A DNA stretch of 64,000 bases from a virus, in the IMG/VR virus record IMGVR_UViG_3300044766_000192, positions 16,420-80,419 of that record, one strand, 5' to 3'. Both the position numbers and the translations under genes were made by a program. Below the pieces are notes generated by a model that did not search any database, was not told where the DNA came from, and worked only from the letters and a program-made list of their open reading frames with translations. Below are positions 41,600-49,535 of this stretch, one piece after another (within the stretch, counting starts at the first letter, position 1; each line of letters begins with the position of its first letter).

Positions 41600-42289
41600 A
41601 TGGGCCACATCGTCATCAATGGTAACGAGATCCCCTGCCTCGACCACGGATACGTGGCTCTCGTCGACGTGATGGGCGACGACCGCACGCCGGCTCAGAC
41701 CGCGCGCACGAGCTTCCGCAATCGCAAGGAGCGAACGGCCGAAGAGGACGCCAAGCTCACAGACTACTTGATCCGCAATCGCCACAACACGCCGCTCGAA
41801 TTTGTGAACCTGCGTTTCTATATGAAGATGCCGATCTTCGTCGCGCGTCAGCTCGTGCGCCACCGGATGGCGAGCATCAACGAGATCAGTTATCGCTACG
41901 TGCAAGCTGCGCGCGAATTCTACGTACCAACGTCCGATCGCATGCAGCGAAAGGCCGAGACGAACAAGCAGGGCTCATCAGAGGAGATCGTCGACGATCC
42001 GCTCATGTGTAACCGGTTGATGGTCGCCGTCGGGCACCAAGCGTTCGACGCGTACGAGAAGCTCCTCGCACACGGGCTTGCCCCAGAGATCGCGCGTAGC
42101 GTATTGCCGCTCGGCACGTACACCGAGTGGTACTGGGCCGCTGATCTCCACAACACGCTCCACATGCTGAGCTTGCGGCTCGACCCACACGCGCAGTACG
42201 AGATCCGCGTCTACGCCGAGGCGATGTTGAATCTCCTCAAGCCGATCTTTCCGACGATCATCAGCTCTTGGGGGAAAATCCGTGGCTAA
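41600..42289 (+). CDS. thyX: flavin-dependent thymidylate synthase
   Basis: A 229-residue protein that makes dTMP from dUMP with methylenetetrahydrofolate, NADPH and FAD. The ThyX signature RHRMASINEIS (RHRx7S) is intact, with NTPLEFVNLRFYMKMPIFVARQLV before it and DLHNTLHMLSLRLDPHAQYEIR after it. GGGAGGTAGGG precedes the ATG. It is followed by overlapping DUF3310 genes; together they form the nucleotide-related cluster. Confidence 0.95.
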   Translation: MGHIVINGNEIPCLDHGYVALVDVMGDDRTPAQTARTSFRNRKERTAEEDAKLTDYLIRNRHNTPLEFVNLRFYMKMPIFVARQLVRHRMASINEISYRYVQAAREFYVPTSDRMQRKAETNKQGSSEEIVDDPLMCNRLMVAVGHQAFDAYEKLLAHGLAPEIARSVLPLGTYTEWYWAADLHNTLHMLSLRLDPHAQYEIRVYAEAMLNLLKPIFPTIISSWGKIRG

Positions 42290-42410
42290 GGATCGTTCGG
42301 CGATCGTTGAGCTTCAACCGGCAGACAAGCAGGTTGAGCGCACGCGAACTTGGTACCGCCGCCGAAAGAAGTTGGCGATTCCTGAAAACCTACGATGGCT
42401 AGAAGAATGA
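42282..42410 (+). CDS. 42-residue basic protein
   Basis: GTG start overlapping the thyX end by eight bases: MAKDRSAIVELQPADKQVE, then RTRTWYRRRKK and a short acidic end. Also overlaps the next gene. MAK-type start again. Confidence 0.5.
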   Translation: MAKDRSAIVELQPADKQVERTRTWYRRRKKLAIPENLRWLEE

Positions 42411-42691
42411 TCATTCACAAGAATCGACCAAAATCAGAGCCCGACACGTTTCGCATCAGTGGCAAGCCTCCAACAGAAGAGGCGGTTGATCATCCCGCGC
42501 ACTACGGCGGCGAGAACAATCCGTACGAAGCGATCAAGGTGATCGAGGCGCTCGGTCTCGGATTCAATCTCGGAAACGCTTTCAAGTACATCGCGCGAGC
42601 GGGCAAGAAAGATCCCGCGAAAGCCCTCGAAGACTTGAAAAAGGGGGCGTGGTATTTGAATCGAGAAATAGAGAACAGATCGAAAAAATGA
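42395..42691 (+). CDS. DUF3310 (SaV-like) protein
   Basis: A 98-residue protein. VDHPAHYGGENNPYEAIKVIEALGLGFNLGNAFKYIARAGKKD is the DUF3310 core, found in many phages and sometimes annotated as nucleotide kinase. Close to thyX, consistent with a role in nucleotide metabolism. Ends in a four-base overlap with the next gene. Confidence 0.8.
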   Translation: MARRMIIHKNRPKSEPDTFRISGKPPTEEAVDHPAHYGGENNPYEAIKVIEALGLGFNLGNAFKYIARAGKKDPAKALEDLKKGAWYLNREIENRSKK

Positions 42692-42894
42692 GCGAGCGCT
42701 ACAAGCCGAAGGATCTCCTCCGAGCACGCGGCACGAGCCCCGTGAAGACTCAACCCAAGCCAACGGCGATCGACTATCACCAACAGCTACTACGAAAACG
42801 AACAGCTGAGCGGATCGGTGGAAGCCCCGTCGAGTGCAGTCACGGCGTGCCGTGGGTCGACTGCACGATCTGCTCGAAACCGATCAAGCGCTAG
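42688..42894 (+). CDS. small protein with Cys motif
   Basis: A 68-residue protein (MSERYKPKDLLRARGTSPVK...) ending VECSHGVPWVDCTICSKPIKR, a Cys/His cluster for one zinc. ATG overlaps the DUF3310 stop. The 3' end overlaps the convergent gene by four bases. Confidence 0.55.
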   Translation: MSERYKPKDLLRARGTSPVKTQPKPTAIDYHQQLLRKRTAERIGGSPVECSHGVPWVDCTICSKPIKR

Positions 42895-43319
42895 CGACGG
42901 CGCTTTTTCTTGCCGCCGAGATGCTTCGCGAGGAACCAAGCACCCGTGCCGAGCGCCGCGACGATGCCGAGCTTGGGAACCCAGCCCCATGTATCTGGGA
43001 ACACGCCCGCGAGAGCTGGATATGGACGGAGACCTGGAGGATGCTTCCAACCGATCTTCCTATCAGACCCCCAGACGGTTCCCCCGCCGAGCGAGCTGAC
43101 GAAGCGCTTGAGCGGCGGATCGACCATCGTGATCCCGAGACCTGCAAGCCCGCGACGGTCGCTCGTTCCGGGGCCGAACGTCCCGAACACCGTCGGGTTG
43201 AGGGGCTGAACAGTCGTCTGCATCACGCCCTCGGGCATCACGAGATTCCGGTTGAGGTTGTAGTTGACGGTGGGATCTGGCGAGAACTGCCAGTCAGGAA
43301 TGATGCCGAGCGAGATCAT
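42891..43319 (-). CDS. tail-anchored protein with LAGLG motif
   Basis: A 142-residue protein (MISLGIIPDWQFSPDPTVNYNL...). RRGLAGLGITM lies at about residues 55-65. One span at about 117-133 (KLGIVAALGTGAWFLAKHL) and a final GGKKKRRR. Ribosome site AAGGA before ATG. The head is hydrophilic and Pro-rich. Virion membrane protein candidate. Confidence 0.6.
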   Translation of the reverse strand: MISLGIIPDWQFSPDPTVNYNLNRNLVMPEGVMQTTVQPLNPTVFGTFGPGTSDRRGLAGLGITMVDPPLKRFVSSLGGGTVWGSDRKIGWKHPPGLRPYPALAGVFPDTWGWVPKLGIVAALGTGAWFLAKHLGGKKKRRR

Positions 43320-43321
43320 GG

Positions 43322-43636
43322 TTAGCCCTTCCTTTTCTTGCGGCGCGGTGGGCGTACGATCACGCCAGTCATTCGACGATTGTACTCAGCGTATTCGCTG
43401 ATATCGGGTCGTGCAAAAGAGATAGCCGCCGACGCCGCATCCCGCATTGCACGAGGATCATCAACGGCGATTCGCCGATCGTGAGCACTGCGTGCACCTC
43501 CGCTGGGATTTCGAACGTAGACAATCTCGCAACGCTCGCCCTTCACAGTCGGGCAGATCTTCACCCTGTACTGATCCGTTCGATCGTTCCACGCGACGTC
43601 CATCTTAAGCCGCCCGCTGATAAAACGTTTCGCCAT
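43322..43636 (-). CDS. small basic protein, MAK family
   Basis: A 104-residue protein starting MAKRFISGRLKMDVAWNDRTD, with two Cys (KICPTVKGERCEIVYV) and a basic tail PPRRKKRKG. GGGCTTGAG precedes the ATG. Placed between membrane proteins, as are other MAK proteins. Confidence 0.55.
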   Translation of the reverse strand: MAKRFISGRLKMDVAWNDRTDQYRVKICPTVKGERCEIVYVRNPSGGARSAHDRRIAVDDPRAMRDAASAAISFARPDISEYAEYNRRMTGVIVRPPRRKKRKG

Positions 43637-43639
43637 AGC

Positions 43640-43897
43640 TCAAGCCCTCTTCGGTTTGCCGTAGCCTTCAGCCAGGGCGATGGTTGGAACGATCACCGGG
43701 AACAACCCACCGAGGATGAACCACAAAATCCCCCACCCGATCGACTTGTTGCGACGGTAGCCGTGGAAGCCGCTGACCGCCGCTGACGCCGTTGCGAGGT
43801 AGGCGAGCCACGGAATCTTTGGCGGCATCGGAACAGGCGGCATCGCAGCCGGATCGATCAACGAAGGATCGTCGCTGAGCCCGATGAGAGTGATCAC
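43640..43897 (-). CDS. two-span membrane protein
   Basis: An 85-residue protein (MITLIGLSDDPSLIDPAAM...), with likely spans at about 28-43 (PWLAYLATASAAVSGF) and 52-72 (GWGILWFILGGLFPVIVPTIA), then EGYGKPKRA. GTG start, leaderless from TAGGAT. Resembles small phage membrane proteins; holin or virion protein. Confidence 0.6.
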   Translation of the reverse strand: MITLIGLSDDPSLIDPAAMPPVPMPPKIPWLAYLATASAAVSGFHGYRRNKSIGWGILWFILGGLFPVIVPTIALAEGYGKPKRA

Positions 43898-43913
43898 AGC
43901 GTCATCCTACACC
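43895..43913 (-). promoter_or_regulatory. class B leaderless promoter
   Basis: GGTGTAGGAT, then six bases, then GTG at 43897, reading leftwards. Confidence 0.55.
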
Positions 43914-43919
43914 AAAACG

Positions 43920-44636
43920 CTATGCGTCAAAATCTGTGATCCGGCCGACCGGCATCTCGACGCCGAAGTTGTTCTTACCGGGCAAGGTCGAATCGAGCGC
44001 GAGCCATTTCGTCGGCGCGACCTTGGGCAAGCCCGCCACCGCGTAGATGTGCGAATCTTCCCCGCGCCGTGTCTCGGCGACCACGCGCAAGCGCGGCGTG
44101 ATGCCGTTGAGTGCGAGCAGCGTCGCCGAAAGCGCAGAGTGATCGTCGCAGTCGCCACCACGAAATTCGTTGGTGCGCTTGGGGCTCTGGAACAGATCGA
44201 TACCTTCGACGGGACCGTTGCGGCCAAACTTCACCGGAGCGATGTCGCCCGTGTAGCGCACACGACCCTTGACGTAGTCATAGACGGCCTTGGCTTCGCA
44301 CGTCCCATCACGCTCGGGACAGTGCTGCGTGATCCCGAGCGCGAGCTTACGCATCTGCGGATCCTGCACGCCTTTGTAGACGAGATCTTGGATCGACGCG
44401 ACGCGCTCCTCGATCGGCATCAGGGCCGAGCGCCGATGCTCCGTCCGCATGCCGCCTGATTCAGTAGACCCAACGAGCGGCGCGGGCGAGTAGCGCTTGG
44501 TGACGAGCCGATACTTCGGCTTGAACAGCCCCAAGCCCGCGAGCTGCCGCTGGCGCCGGCCAAAATAGACCAAACCGCCGATGATCGCGATGGCGCCGAC
44601 CGCGATGCCGAGGCGCTTCTTGTTCCGAGACGTCAT
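43920..44636 (-). CDS. membrane-anchored transglutaminase-like cysteine protease
   Basis: A 238-residue protein. Residues 9-26 are an N-terminal span (LGIAVGAIAIIGGLVYFG), followed by RRQRQLAGLGLFKPK with the shared motif. The transglutaminase-like core shows FRGGDCDDHSALSATLLALNG (Cys163), RGEDSHIYAVAG (His196) and KWLALDST (Asp215), a full Cys-His-Asp triad. Such folds act as proteases or amidases. It could cross-link, mature or degrade proteins at the virion membrane or host wall. Confidence 0.8.
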   Translation of the reverse strand: MTSRNKKRLGIAVGAIAIIGGLVYFGRRQRQLAGLGLFKPKYRLVTKRYSPAPLVGSTESGGMRTEHRRSALMPIEERVASIQDLVYKGVQDPQMRKLALGITQHCPERDGTCEAKAVYDYVKGRVRYTGDIAPVKFGRNGPVEGIDLFQSPKRTNEFRGGDCDDHSALSATLLALNGITPRLRVVAETRRGEDSHIYAVAGLPKVAPTKWLALDSTLPGKNNFGVEMPVGRITDFDA

Positions 44637-44656
44637 CGTGGCTCTAGCCTATCACG
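44634..44656 (-). promoter_or_regulatory. class B promoter
   Basis: GTGATAGGCT, then nine bases, then ATG at 44636, reading leftwards; spacing is longer than usual. Confidence 0.5.
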
Positions 44657-45470
44657 CGCGCTTGTGGTGGCTGAAGATGAGAGCGAGCGTACCGAGTAAC
44701 GCGAGGCCAGTCGGGACGTACCAATAACGAGCCGCTACTTCTGGAAGGGAAACACCCATACCGGATTTGCACTCGTTCGACCAGCACCACCACGGTCGCG
44801 GCGCCATGCAGCCGTCGCCTGTGGGCGTAGGGATCATTCCAGAAGGACACGTCATCGTCGACGGCGGTGTCATCGTCGACTGAGCGCCAGCGGTCGGTGG
44901 CGGGCACAGGCTGATGTCCTGCGCTGAGCTTCCATCTGGACACAAAACGAAAGACGCCGGTTGTTGATCCTGTGGCAACGGCGGTGGTGGTGGCTGATAG
45001 ATCGGCACTACGAGCGGCGGCGGCGTGGCAATCAGTGTCGAGGGATCAACGCCGAGATACGACGCGTAGCTCTGTACGAGCGCCTCTACGTTCGCTGCGA
45101 TCCAATCAGCATTGACGCTGACGTCGAACAGCGCGAACTGCGGGATCCCGGTGTTCGCCATAAACAGGATCGCGTTGATGGTCGTCTGTCCGATGTTGCC
45201 GTCGACACTGATCGACGGAAAGCTCTGACCTGCTGGAAGATTTGCAGCAACTGCCAGGTTGAGCAGCACTTGAAGCTGCTGGACGCAGTAGCCTGGCGTG
45301 CACGCGTAGCTCGGTGGCGGGGCGTAGCTCGTCGACGGTACGAGCGCGCTCGTACTTTGTGAAGCAGCCGCACGCGTTGGAAATGATCTCGTCGGCAATA
45401 GCGCTGTAGCCGGATCTGATGGATCTGCTGTGCCGCCTGGTGCCATCCCGAGGCTCGTAATCGAGAGCAT
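44652..45470 (-). CDS. tail-anchored protein with peptidoglycan-binding domain
   Basis: A 272-residue protein. Residues about 60-115 (CVQQLQVLLNLAVAANLPAGQSF, SVDGNIGQTTINAILFM) match PG_binding_1. Then a Pro-rich linker with VVPIYQPPPPPLPQ, a Cys-bonded segment (CPDGSSAQDISLCPPP; CMAPRPWWCWSNECKSG) and a final span (WYVPTGLALLGTLALIFS) with HHKRA. The plan is wall-binding head, stalk, anchor. Leaderless start. Confidence 0.7.
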   Translation of the reverse strand: MLSITSLGMAPGGTADPSDPATALLPTRSFPTRAAASQSTSALVPSTSYAPPPSYACTPGYCVQQLQVLLNLAVAANLPAGQSFPSISVDGNIGQTTINAILFMANTGIPQFALFDVSVNADWIAANVEALVQSYASYLGVDPSTLIATPPPLVVPIYQPPPPPLPQDQQPASFVLCPDGSSAQDISLCPPPTAGAQSTMTPPSTMTCPSGMIPTPTGDGCMAPRPWWCWSNECKSGMGVSLPEVAARYWYVPTGLALLGTLALIFSHHKRA

Positions 45471-45488
45471 GTTGCGAGCCTATCACGA
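45468..45488 (-). promoter_or_regulatory. class B leaderless promoter
   Basis: GTGATAGGCT, then six bases, then ATG at 45470, reading leftwards. Confidence 0.6.
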
Positions 45489-45518
45489 GCACCGTGAAGC
45501 TCGCAGGCGTCTCGTACT

Positions 45519-45538
45519 TGGGATAGGGTAGGCTCATG
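45519..45538 (+). promoter_or_regulatory. class B leaderless promoter
   Basis: GGGATAGGGT, then six bases, then ATG at 45536. Confidence 0.6.
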
Positions 45539-46645
45539 CTCTCGTTCTCGCTCTTGGGGGCGCTACCTACCGATGCGATCTCGCTCATCGCCCATCAGGC
45601 GACGTTTCTTCCGGCACGGCAGCCACTGACACCCGGCATGTGCTCGGCAGACGGGCAATTCATTTGGAACGGTCCTGACCCCGGCGGCTACTGGTCGCGG
45701 CTCGTAGCAGGTCAGCAATGCACGAGCCTCTCGACAGTTGGCCCAACGGTTCAGACGGAGCCCCAAGGCGGTATCGGTCCGACGTTGTGTTATGCGCGCG
45801 GGACCCACGACATCGTCGAGTGCCCACCTACGGATCCCAACGCCCCCGCGAACGTGCCAAAGCCCGTCGATTCAAAACCGATGAAGATGATCCAGGTCGG
45901 GCCGTTCACGATTCCCTATCAGGCGCAGCAATTCACGATCCACTGGAGCACTGCTCTGCCGTCGGACTGGCAGACCTTCATCAACAAAGAGCTAGCGCAC
46001 GACTGCGACAACTGCGTCGTCAGCTCGATGAAGGACGCGAGCGACATCCCCTACCTGAAAGATTTTCTCGGCGGGGGCATGCCGGCACAGTTCAACCAAG
46101 ATTTCGTCGTCGGTGCGAAGGGCACGATCCACGGACAGTTCACCGGTCAGATCACTGTCACCCCGGACACGGATCTGTCGAGCTACAACCCGATCGTCCT
46201 GACTCAGCACCCGGATACTGGCGAAGACTTCGGCATCTACATGGCGCTCGGTGTTCAAGATCTATCGCGCCCCTACGACGCAAAGACCAACCCTGCGGTC
46301 CTACAACTCCTGTGGCGAAAAGTTGAGCGGACCTGGTACGCCGCAGCGTGGAATTGGATCAAGCACATTGTCGCCAAGATCATTGAGATCGGCGGCGAGC
46401 TGATCTGCGGCTACGTCTGTACGCCAGATGCCGTCGACAAAGCCGTCAAAGCGGCGATGGCCAGCAAGAATCCGTACGCCGTGGCTGGAGCTGTGATCGG
46501 TTCTGCCATCGCCGTCGGAAACTGCACGTGTCCGCTTCCGCCGTTGGTGCCCGTCGTGCCGCCGCCGGCAAGCTACACGGGGTGGATCATCGCCGGGCTC
46601 GTTGCAGTAGGCGTCATCGGCGCAGTCGTATACCGGCAGTCATGA
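45536..46645 (+). CDS. large tail-anchored protein, unknown function
   Basis: A 369-residue protein (MLSFSLLGALPTDAISLIAH...). Head of about 300 residues, beta-rich and Trp/Pro-containing, with Cys pairs (CDNCVVSS; CGYVCTPD); then a Pro-rich link and one span at about 345-363 (GWIIAGLVAVGVIGAVV) ending YRQS. No catalytic motif seen. Largest of the anchored series, so a candidate receptor-binding or fusion-type protein of the virion. Confidence 0.6.
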   Translation: MLSFSLLGALPTDAISLIAHQATFLPARQPLTPGMCSADGQFIWNGPDPGGYWSRLVAGQQCTSLSTVGPTVQTEPQGGIGPTLCYARGTHDIVECPPTDPNAPANVPKPVDSKPMKMIQVGPFTIPYQAQQFTIHWSTALPSDWQTFINKELAHDCDNCVVSSMKDASDIPYLKDFLGGGMPAQFNQDFVVGAKGTIHGQFTGQITVTPDTDLSSYNPIVLTQHPDTGEDFGIYMALGVQDLSRPYDAKTNPAVLQLLWRKVERTWYAAAWNWIKHIVAKIIEIGGELICGYVCTPDAVDKAVKAAMASKNPYAVAGAVIGSAIAVGNCTCPLPPLVPVVPPPASYTGWIIAGLVAVGVIGAVVYRQS

Positions 46646-46660
46646 TAGGGTAGCCCCATG
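46641..46660 (+). promoter_or_regulatory. class B leaderless promoter
   Basis: ATGATAGGGT, then six bases, then ATG at 46658. Confidence 0.6.
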
Positions 46661-47152
46661 CTCGCTTTCTCGTTGCTCAGCGGCCCGCTCACTGTTCGCC
46701 TGCTTGGGAACGCGTCCATCGGGTTTCGTGGTGTTCTCGGTAGCCTCGGCGCCGATGTCGATCAGAATGCCGGAGATGGGAGTAGCTGTCCCACAGAAGA
46801 ACCCGTGTGGAGCGACTTCTATGGATCATGCGTCGTCGCCTGCCCCGCGGGGCAGACATACGACAACAGCGGCAACTGTGTCGGCGGCGGCGGTGGTGGA
46901 GCACAGCCATCACAACCATCCAGCGGCGGATCATGGTGGTCACAGGCGATCACGGCGTTCACGAAGGGCGCGGCGCAGGGCGCACTCGCACCCAAGACGC
47001 CCACGCCGACGTACCCGAAGCCGATCGCCGTCGCGCCCTGGTACACGCAGTGGTGGGGCATCGGTGCGATTGCCGTCGGTGTACTCGGCGCCGGAGCGCT
47101 AATCTTGAGCCCAAAGAAGTCGACTGCTGTTGCGGGGCATCGTCGCAGGTAG
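46658..47152 (+). CDS. tail-anchored Cys-containing protein
   Basis: A 164-residue protein (MLAFSLLSGPLTVRLLGNAS...). The head has CPTEEPVWSDFYGSCVVACP and NCVGGGGGG; then a helix, and one span at about 137-155 (WGIGAIAVGVLGAGALIL) with KKSTAVAGHRRR. Shares the ML-x-FSLL start with the gene before it. Probably co-expressed virion membrane protein. Confidence 0.6.
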   Translation: MLAFSLLSGPLTVRLLGNASIGFRGVLGSLGADVDQNAGDGSSCPTEEPVWSDFYGSCVVACPAGQTYDNSGNCVGGGGGGAQPSQPSSGGSWWSQAITAFTKGAAQGALAPKTPTPTYPKPIAVAPWYTQWWGIGAIAVGVLGAGALILSPKKSTAVAGHRRR

Positions 47153-47158
47153 GAAGCC

Positions 47159-47578
47159 ATGGGACTTTCACATCCCTACAACTATGAGCCGCTCTGGCAG
47201 GCACGCCGTGCAGAGCTTCGCGAAGCGCGCGAGCTTCACAACCGGACGCTCGGCGACGCCGCCAGCACCATCAGTCAGGCGATCAACGTCATCAACGATT
47301 CGGGTGAGTATCTGGGAACGATCCAGCACATCCTTGAAGATCCAGATCTGCCGGGGTTGATCCAACGTGTCGAGACGCTTCGCTCGTTCGAGCCTCCCGC
47401 GGATCCGTACGCGCCTGATTCGGGGCCGGGACCGGGCATCGGGCTGCACCAATTTCTCGGGCCGTTCGATCTCTATCTCAAGATGAAGCAGTATCCGATT
47501 CTCCCGTGGCTCGCTGTCGCTGGGATCCTGACGCTGATCGGCGGTGTCGGTTATGCCATCGGAAAGCGTCGAGGATAG
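47159..47578 (+). CDS. tail-anchored helical protein
   Basis: A 139-residue protein: long helical head (ARRAELREAREL; STISQAINVINDSGEYLGTIQHILED), Pro/Gly segment, then one span at about 116-134 (LPWLAVAGILTLIGGVGYAIG) and KRRG. A TAGGAAG ribosome site precedes the ATG. The helical head could be a stalk. Confidence 0.6.
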   Translation: MGLSHPYNYEPLWQARRAELREARELHNRTLGDAASTISQAINVINDSGEYLGTIQHILEDPDLPGLIQRVETLRSFEPPADPYAPDSGPGPGIGLHQFLGPFDLYLKMKQYPILPWLAVAGILTLIGGVGYAIGKRRG

Positions 47579-47803
47579 ATGCTAGCAATTTCTCTAACAC
47601 CCTACGTCGGCGTGGCCCCGAGCACGACGACGATGGCACTCGGTGCCGCAGAACGCCGCAAAATGTGGTGGAACCCGTACGTAGATCTTCCGACCCTTCG
47701 CGGGCTAGGTCAGACGAAGACTCGTTGGGATCTGTTCGCGCTCGCGTTCGGTGCCTCGCTTGCGAGCGCCGTCGGTTACGCGTACTGGCGCGGTCGCAAG
47801 TAG
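47579..47803 (+). CDS. small tail-anchored protein with LRGLG motif
   Basis: A 74-residue protein (MLAISLTPYVGVAPSTTTM...). TLRGLGQTKTRW at about residues 39-50 precedes one span (LFALAFGASLASAVGYAY) and WRGRK. Starts directly after the previous stop. If cut at LRGL/G, the released anchor piece would be about 30 residues. Confidence 0.6.
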   Translation: MLAISLTPYVGVAPSTTTMALGAAERRKMWWNPYVDLPTLRGLGQTKTRWDLFALAFGASLASAVGYAYWRGRK

Positions 47804-47809
47804 TTCGCG

Positions 47810-47872
47810 ATGCGGATCGTTCAAGCTGATCTCGATCACAAGCAGCTCCAGCGTCTCAAAGCTCGAACCTGA
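47810..47872 (+). CDS. possible 20-residue peptide
   Basis: Start ATG, MRIVQADLDHKQLQRLKART, stop. It fills part of the 100-base gap between two anchored proteins. Only its helical look supports it. Confidence 0.2.
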   Translation: MRIVQADLDHKQLQRLKART

Positions 47873-47887
47873 CATGAAGCCGGACAA

Positions 47888-47907
47888 TCTAGTAGTCTGG
47901 ACACGTG
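47888..47907 (+). promoter_or_regulatory. class B-like leaderless promoter
   Basis: TAGTCT, then six bases, then GTG at 47905. Confidence 0.5.
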
Positions 47908-48405
47908 ATCGCAACCCCGAGCCTCGTTTTCACGACTGGGGTTGATCCGTTCCAGCTGCTGATCAACGTCGGTACGTGCTCGGTAGCCGGGCATGCTGCG
48001 CTCGGACTCGGCGATCAGCTGCTCCATGCTTACGAAGACGGCGTCAAGCTCGAACCGCGCAGCACGTGGTTGGGCCGAGACCGCCAGCGGCTCATCGCCG
48101 AATTCTTGATCCTGCCCGACGTCGGCGACGGAATCGACTTCGCGTTGTCACAAGTCGGCAAAGGCTACGACGCGAGCGGTGTGGTTCGAGCAGCGATCTC
48201 GCGCCTCTTGCGATTGACGCTGTCACCGATCCAATATCTCGGGCCCGCATCGATGAAGAAGCACACGTGCGCGGCGTTTGTCATGCTGATCGACCCCTAT
48301 GGCCGGCGAATTCCCGAGTGGAGCGGCTTCGATCGCGCGACAATCGTACCAGGCGACCTGTTAGCCGCAGCGGCTATCGGGCCGAGCTTTCAGCGAGTCG
48401 CTTAG
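47905..48405 (+). CDS. NlpC/P60-type (permuted, YiiX-like) amidase or peptidase
   Basis: A 166-residue protein. The order is His first and Cys later: SVAGHAALGLGDQLLHAY (His30) and SMKKHTCAAFVMLID (Cys122), as in circularly permuted papain-like YiiX/LRAT enzymes. LSQVGKGYDASGVVRAA in between fits the family. Substrates may be peptidoglycan peptides or acyl lipids. It has no anchor. GTG start, leaderless. Confidence 0.65.
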   Translation: MIATPSLVFTTGVDPFQLLINVGTCSVAGHAALGLGDQLLHAYEDGVKLEPRSTWLGRDRQRLIAEFLILPDVGDGIDFALSQVGKGYDASGVVRAAISRLLRLTLSPIQYLGPASMKKHTCAAFVMLIDPYGRRIPEWSGFDRATIVPGDLLAAAAIGPSFQRVA

Positions 48406-48408
48406 CTC

Positions 48409-48430
48409 TTGTGATAGGCTCAGCTCGATG
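48409..48430 (+). promoter_or_regulatory. class B leaderless promoter
   Basis: TTGTGATAGGCT, then seven bases, then ATG at 48428. Confidence 0.65.
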
Positions 48431-49213
48431 CTTGGAGTGATCCTCACGCCCTACCCCGAGATCGCCCAGGCGCGCGGCGGCCAAGGCAACTATCTCGAAC
48501 CCTACGATCCGTACTACAACCAGCGCGGCGAGCGCGGTTGGTACCACGATACGCAGCTCGGGGACATCCCGACCGATGCTGAGCTAGCTACGGCCTACGG
48601 CTATACGCCGGTCAACTCGGGCTGGATCAACGCACGCGAAGGCTACATTACCGGCCCGTGGCGCGGCGGTTGGGATCCGGCTGGCGCGTACGGCCCGCCG
48701 ACGAGCCTCTCTGGTCTCGGTCAGGCACCACTTGATCCTGCAAATGCCGCTGCTGCTGCCGTCGTCGCGCTCCAAGATCAGCAGAGCCGGGCGTTCAAGT
48801 TGATGATCATCTCGACGTCGGCCATCGCGATCTCCGCGTTGCTCGCAGCGTGGCGAACGGCGCGCGAGATCCGCAAAGACGCTAAAAGGATTCATCGAGA
48901 TGCGGCGAAGATCGAACACGAAGTCGAGAAGCCGCTTCGCCAGGCGCCAATCCCTACCTATCGAACGAGCGCCGACGTGCTCTCGCGCAAGAACGGATCG
49001 GGATGGCGGCTCGTGGGCTGGACCGTCGCGCGCACGCTGCTCATCGCGCCGCCGATGCTCGTTGTCGGTGTGCCGGGCAAGCAGGCGTGGCTCGGTGCGG
49101 GTCTGGCTTCGGGACTGATCTCGACGCTCGCGCTGCTCAGAATCTTCGATGCCGGAAAGAGTGGGCTCGGCGGGCGATCGACGCGAAGCCTGAAGCGTCG
49201 CTACGCACGTTGA
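48428..49213 (+). CDS. multi-span membrane protein with LSGLG motif
   Basis: A 261-residue protein (MLGVILTPYPEIAQARGGQG...). The first 90 residues are a Gly/Tyr/Trp-rich head; SLSGLGQAPLD at about 92-102; span at about 125-143 (LMIISTSAIAISALLAAW); a basic coiled helix; two more hydrophobic stretches at about 205-245; KSGLGGRSTRSLKRRYAR at the end. Virion membrane protein candidate. Confidence 0.6.
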   Translation: MLGVILTPYPEIAQARGGQGNYLEPYDPYYNQRGERGWYHDTQLGDIPTDAELATAYGYTPVNSGWINAREGYITGPWRGGWDPAGAYGPPTSLSGLGQAPLDPANAAAAAVVALQDQQSRAFKLMIISTSAIAISALLAAWRTAREIRKDAKRIHRDAAKIEHEVEKPLRQAPIPTYRTSADVLSRKNGSGWRLVGWTVARTLLIAPPMLVVGVPGKQAWLGAGLASGLISTLALLRIFDAGKSGLGGRSTRSLKRRYAR

Positions 49214-49470
49214 TCGCGCGAGCCGTGTTTCAGCAGGTGAACGCCAAACGCGAGCATCAGAATCGGCCAAACGAGTGCAAGCGCGGCTGCCGCAACGAGA
49301 TCGCGCGATAGCCACCAACCCCAGTAAACGTGCCACAAGGTCGCGAGTACGCCGATGAAGGCGAACCCGGAGACGATAAGGTAGGCCGTGAGTCCCAGGG
49401 CGATTTCGCCAACCCAGTAACAGATCGCACACGCGATAGCTAACTGAACAACGTATCGAGCAATCTGCAT
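49201..49470 (-). CDS. three-span membrane protein
   Basis: An 89-residue, very hydrophobic protein (VVQLAIACAICYWVGEIALG; AYLIVSGFAFIGVLATLWHV; LVAAAALALVWPILMLAFG). Class A promoter, unlike other membrane proteins here, so it may be made earlier, for example for host membrane take-over or superinfection exclusion. Confidence 0.6.
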   Translation of the reverse strand: MQIARYVVQLAIACAICYWVGEIALGLTAYLIVSGFAFIGVLATLWHVYWGWWLSRDLVAAAALALVWPILMLAFGVHLLKHGSRDQRA

Positions 49471-49477
49471 GCTCGTC

Positions 49478-49499
49478 TTTTAGCAGGCTGCTCTGTCAG
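49478..49499 (-). promoter_or_regulatory. class A promoter box
   Basis: Gap-free match with CTGACAGAGC. TAAAAG ends six bases before the ATG at 49470. Confidence 0.7.
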
Positions 49500-49535
49500 T
49501 TCGTAGAGATCTCGCTTCGTCGCCAATCCGGTAGA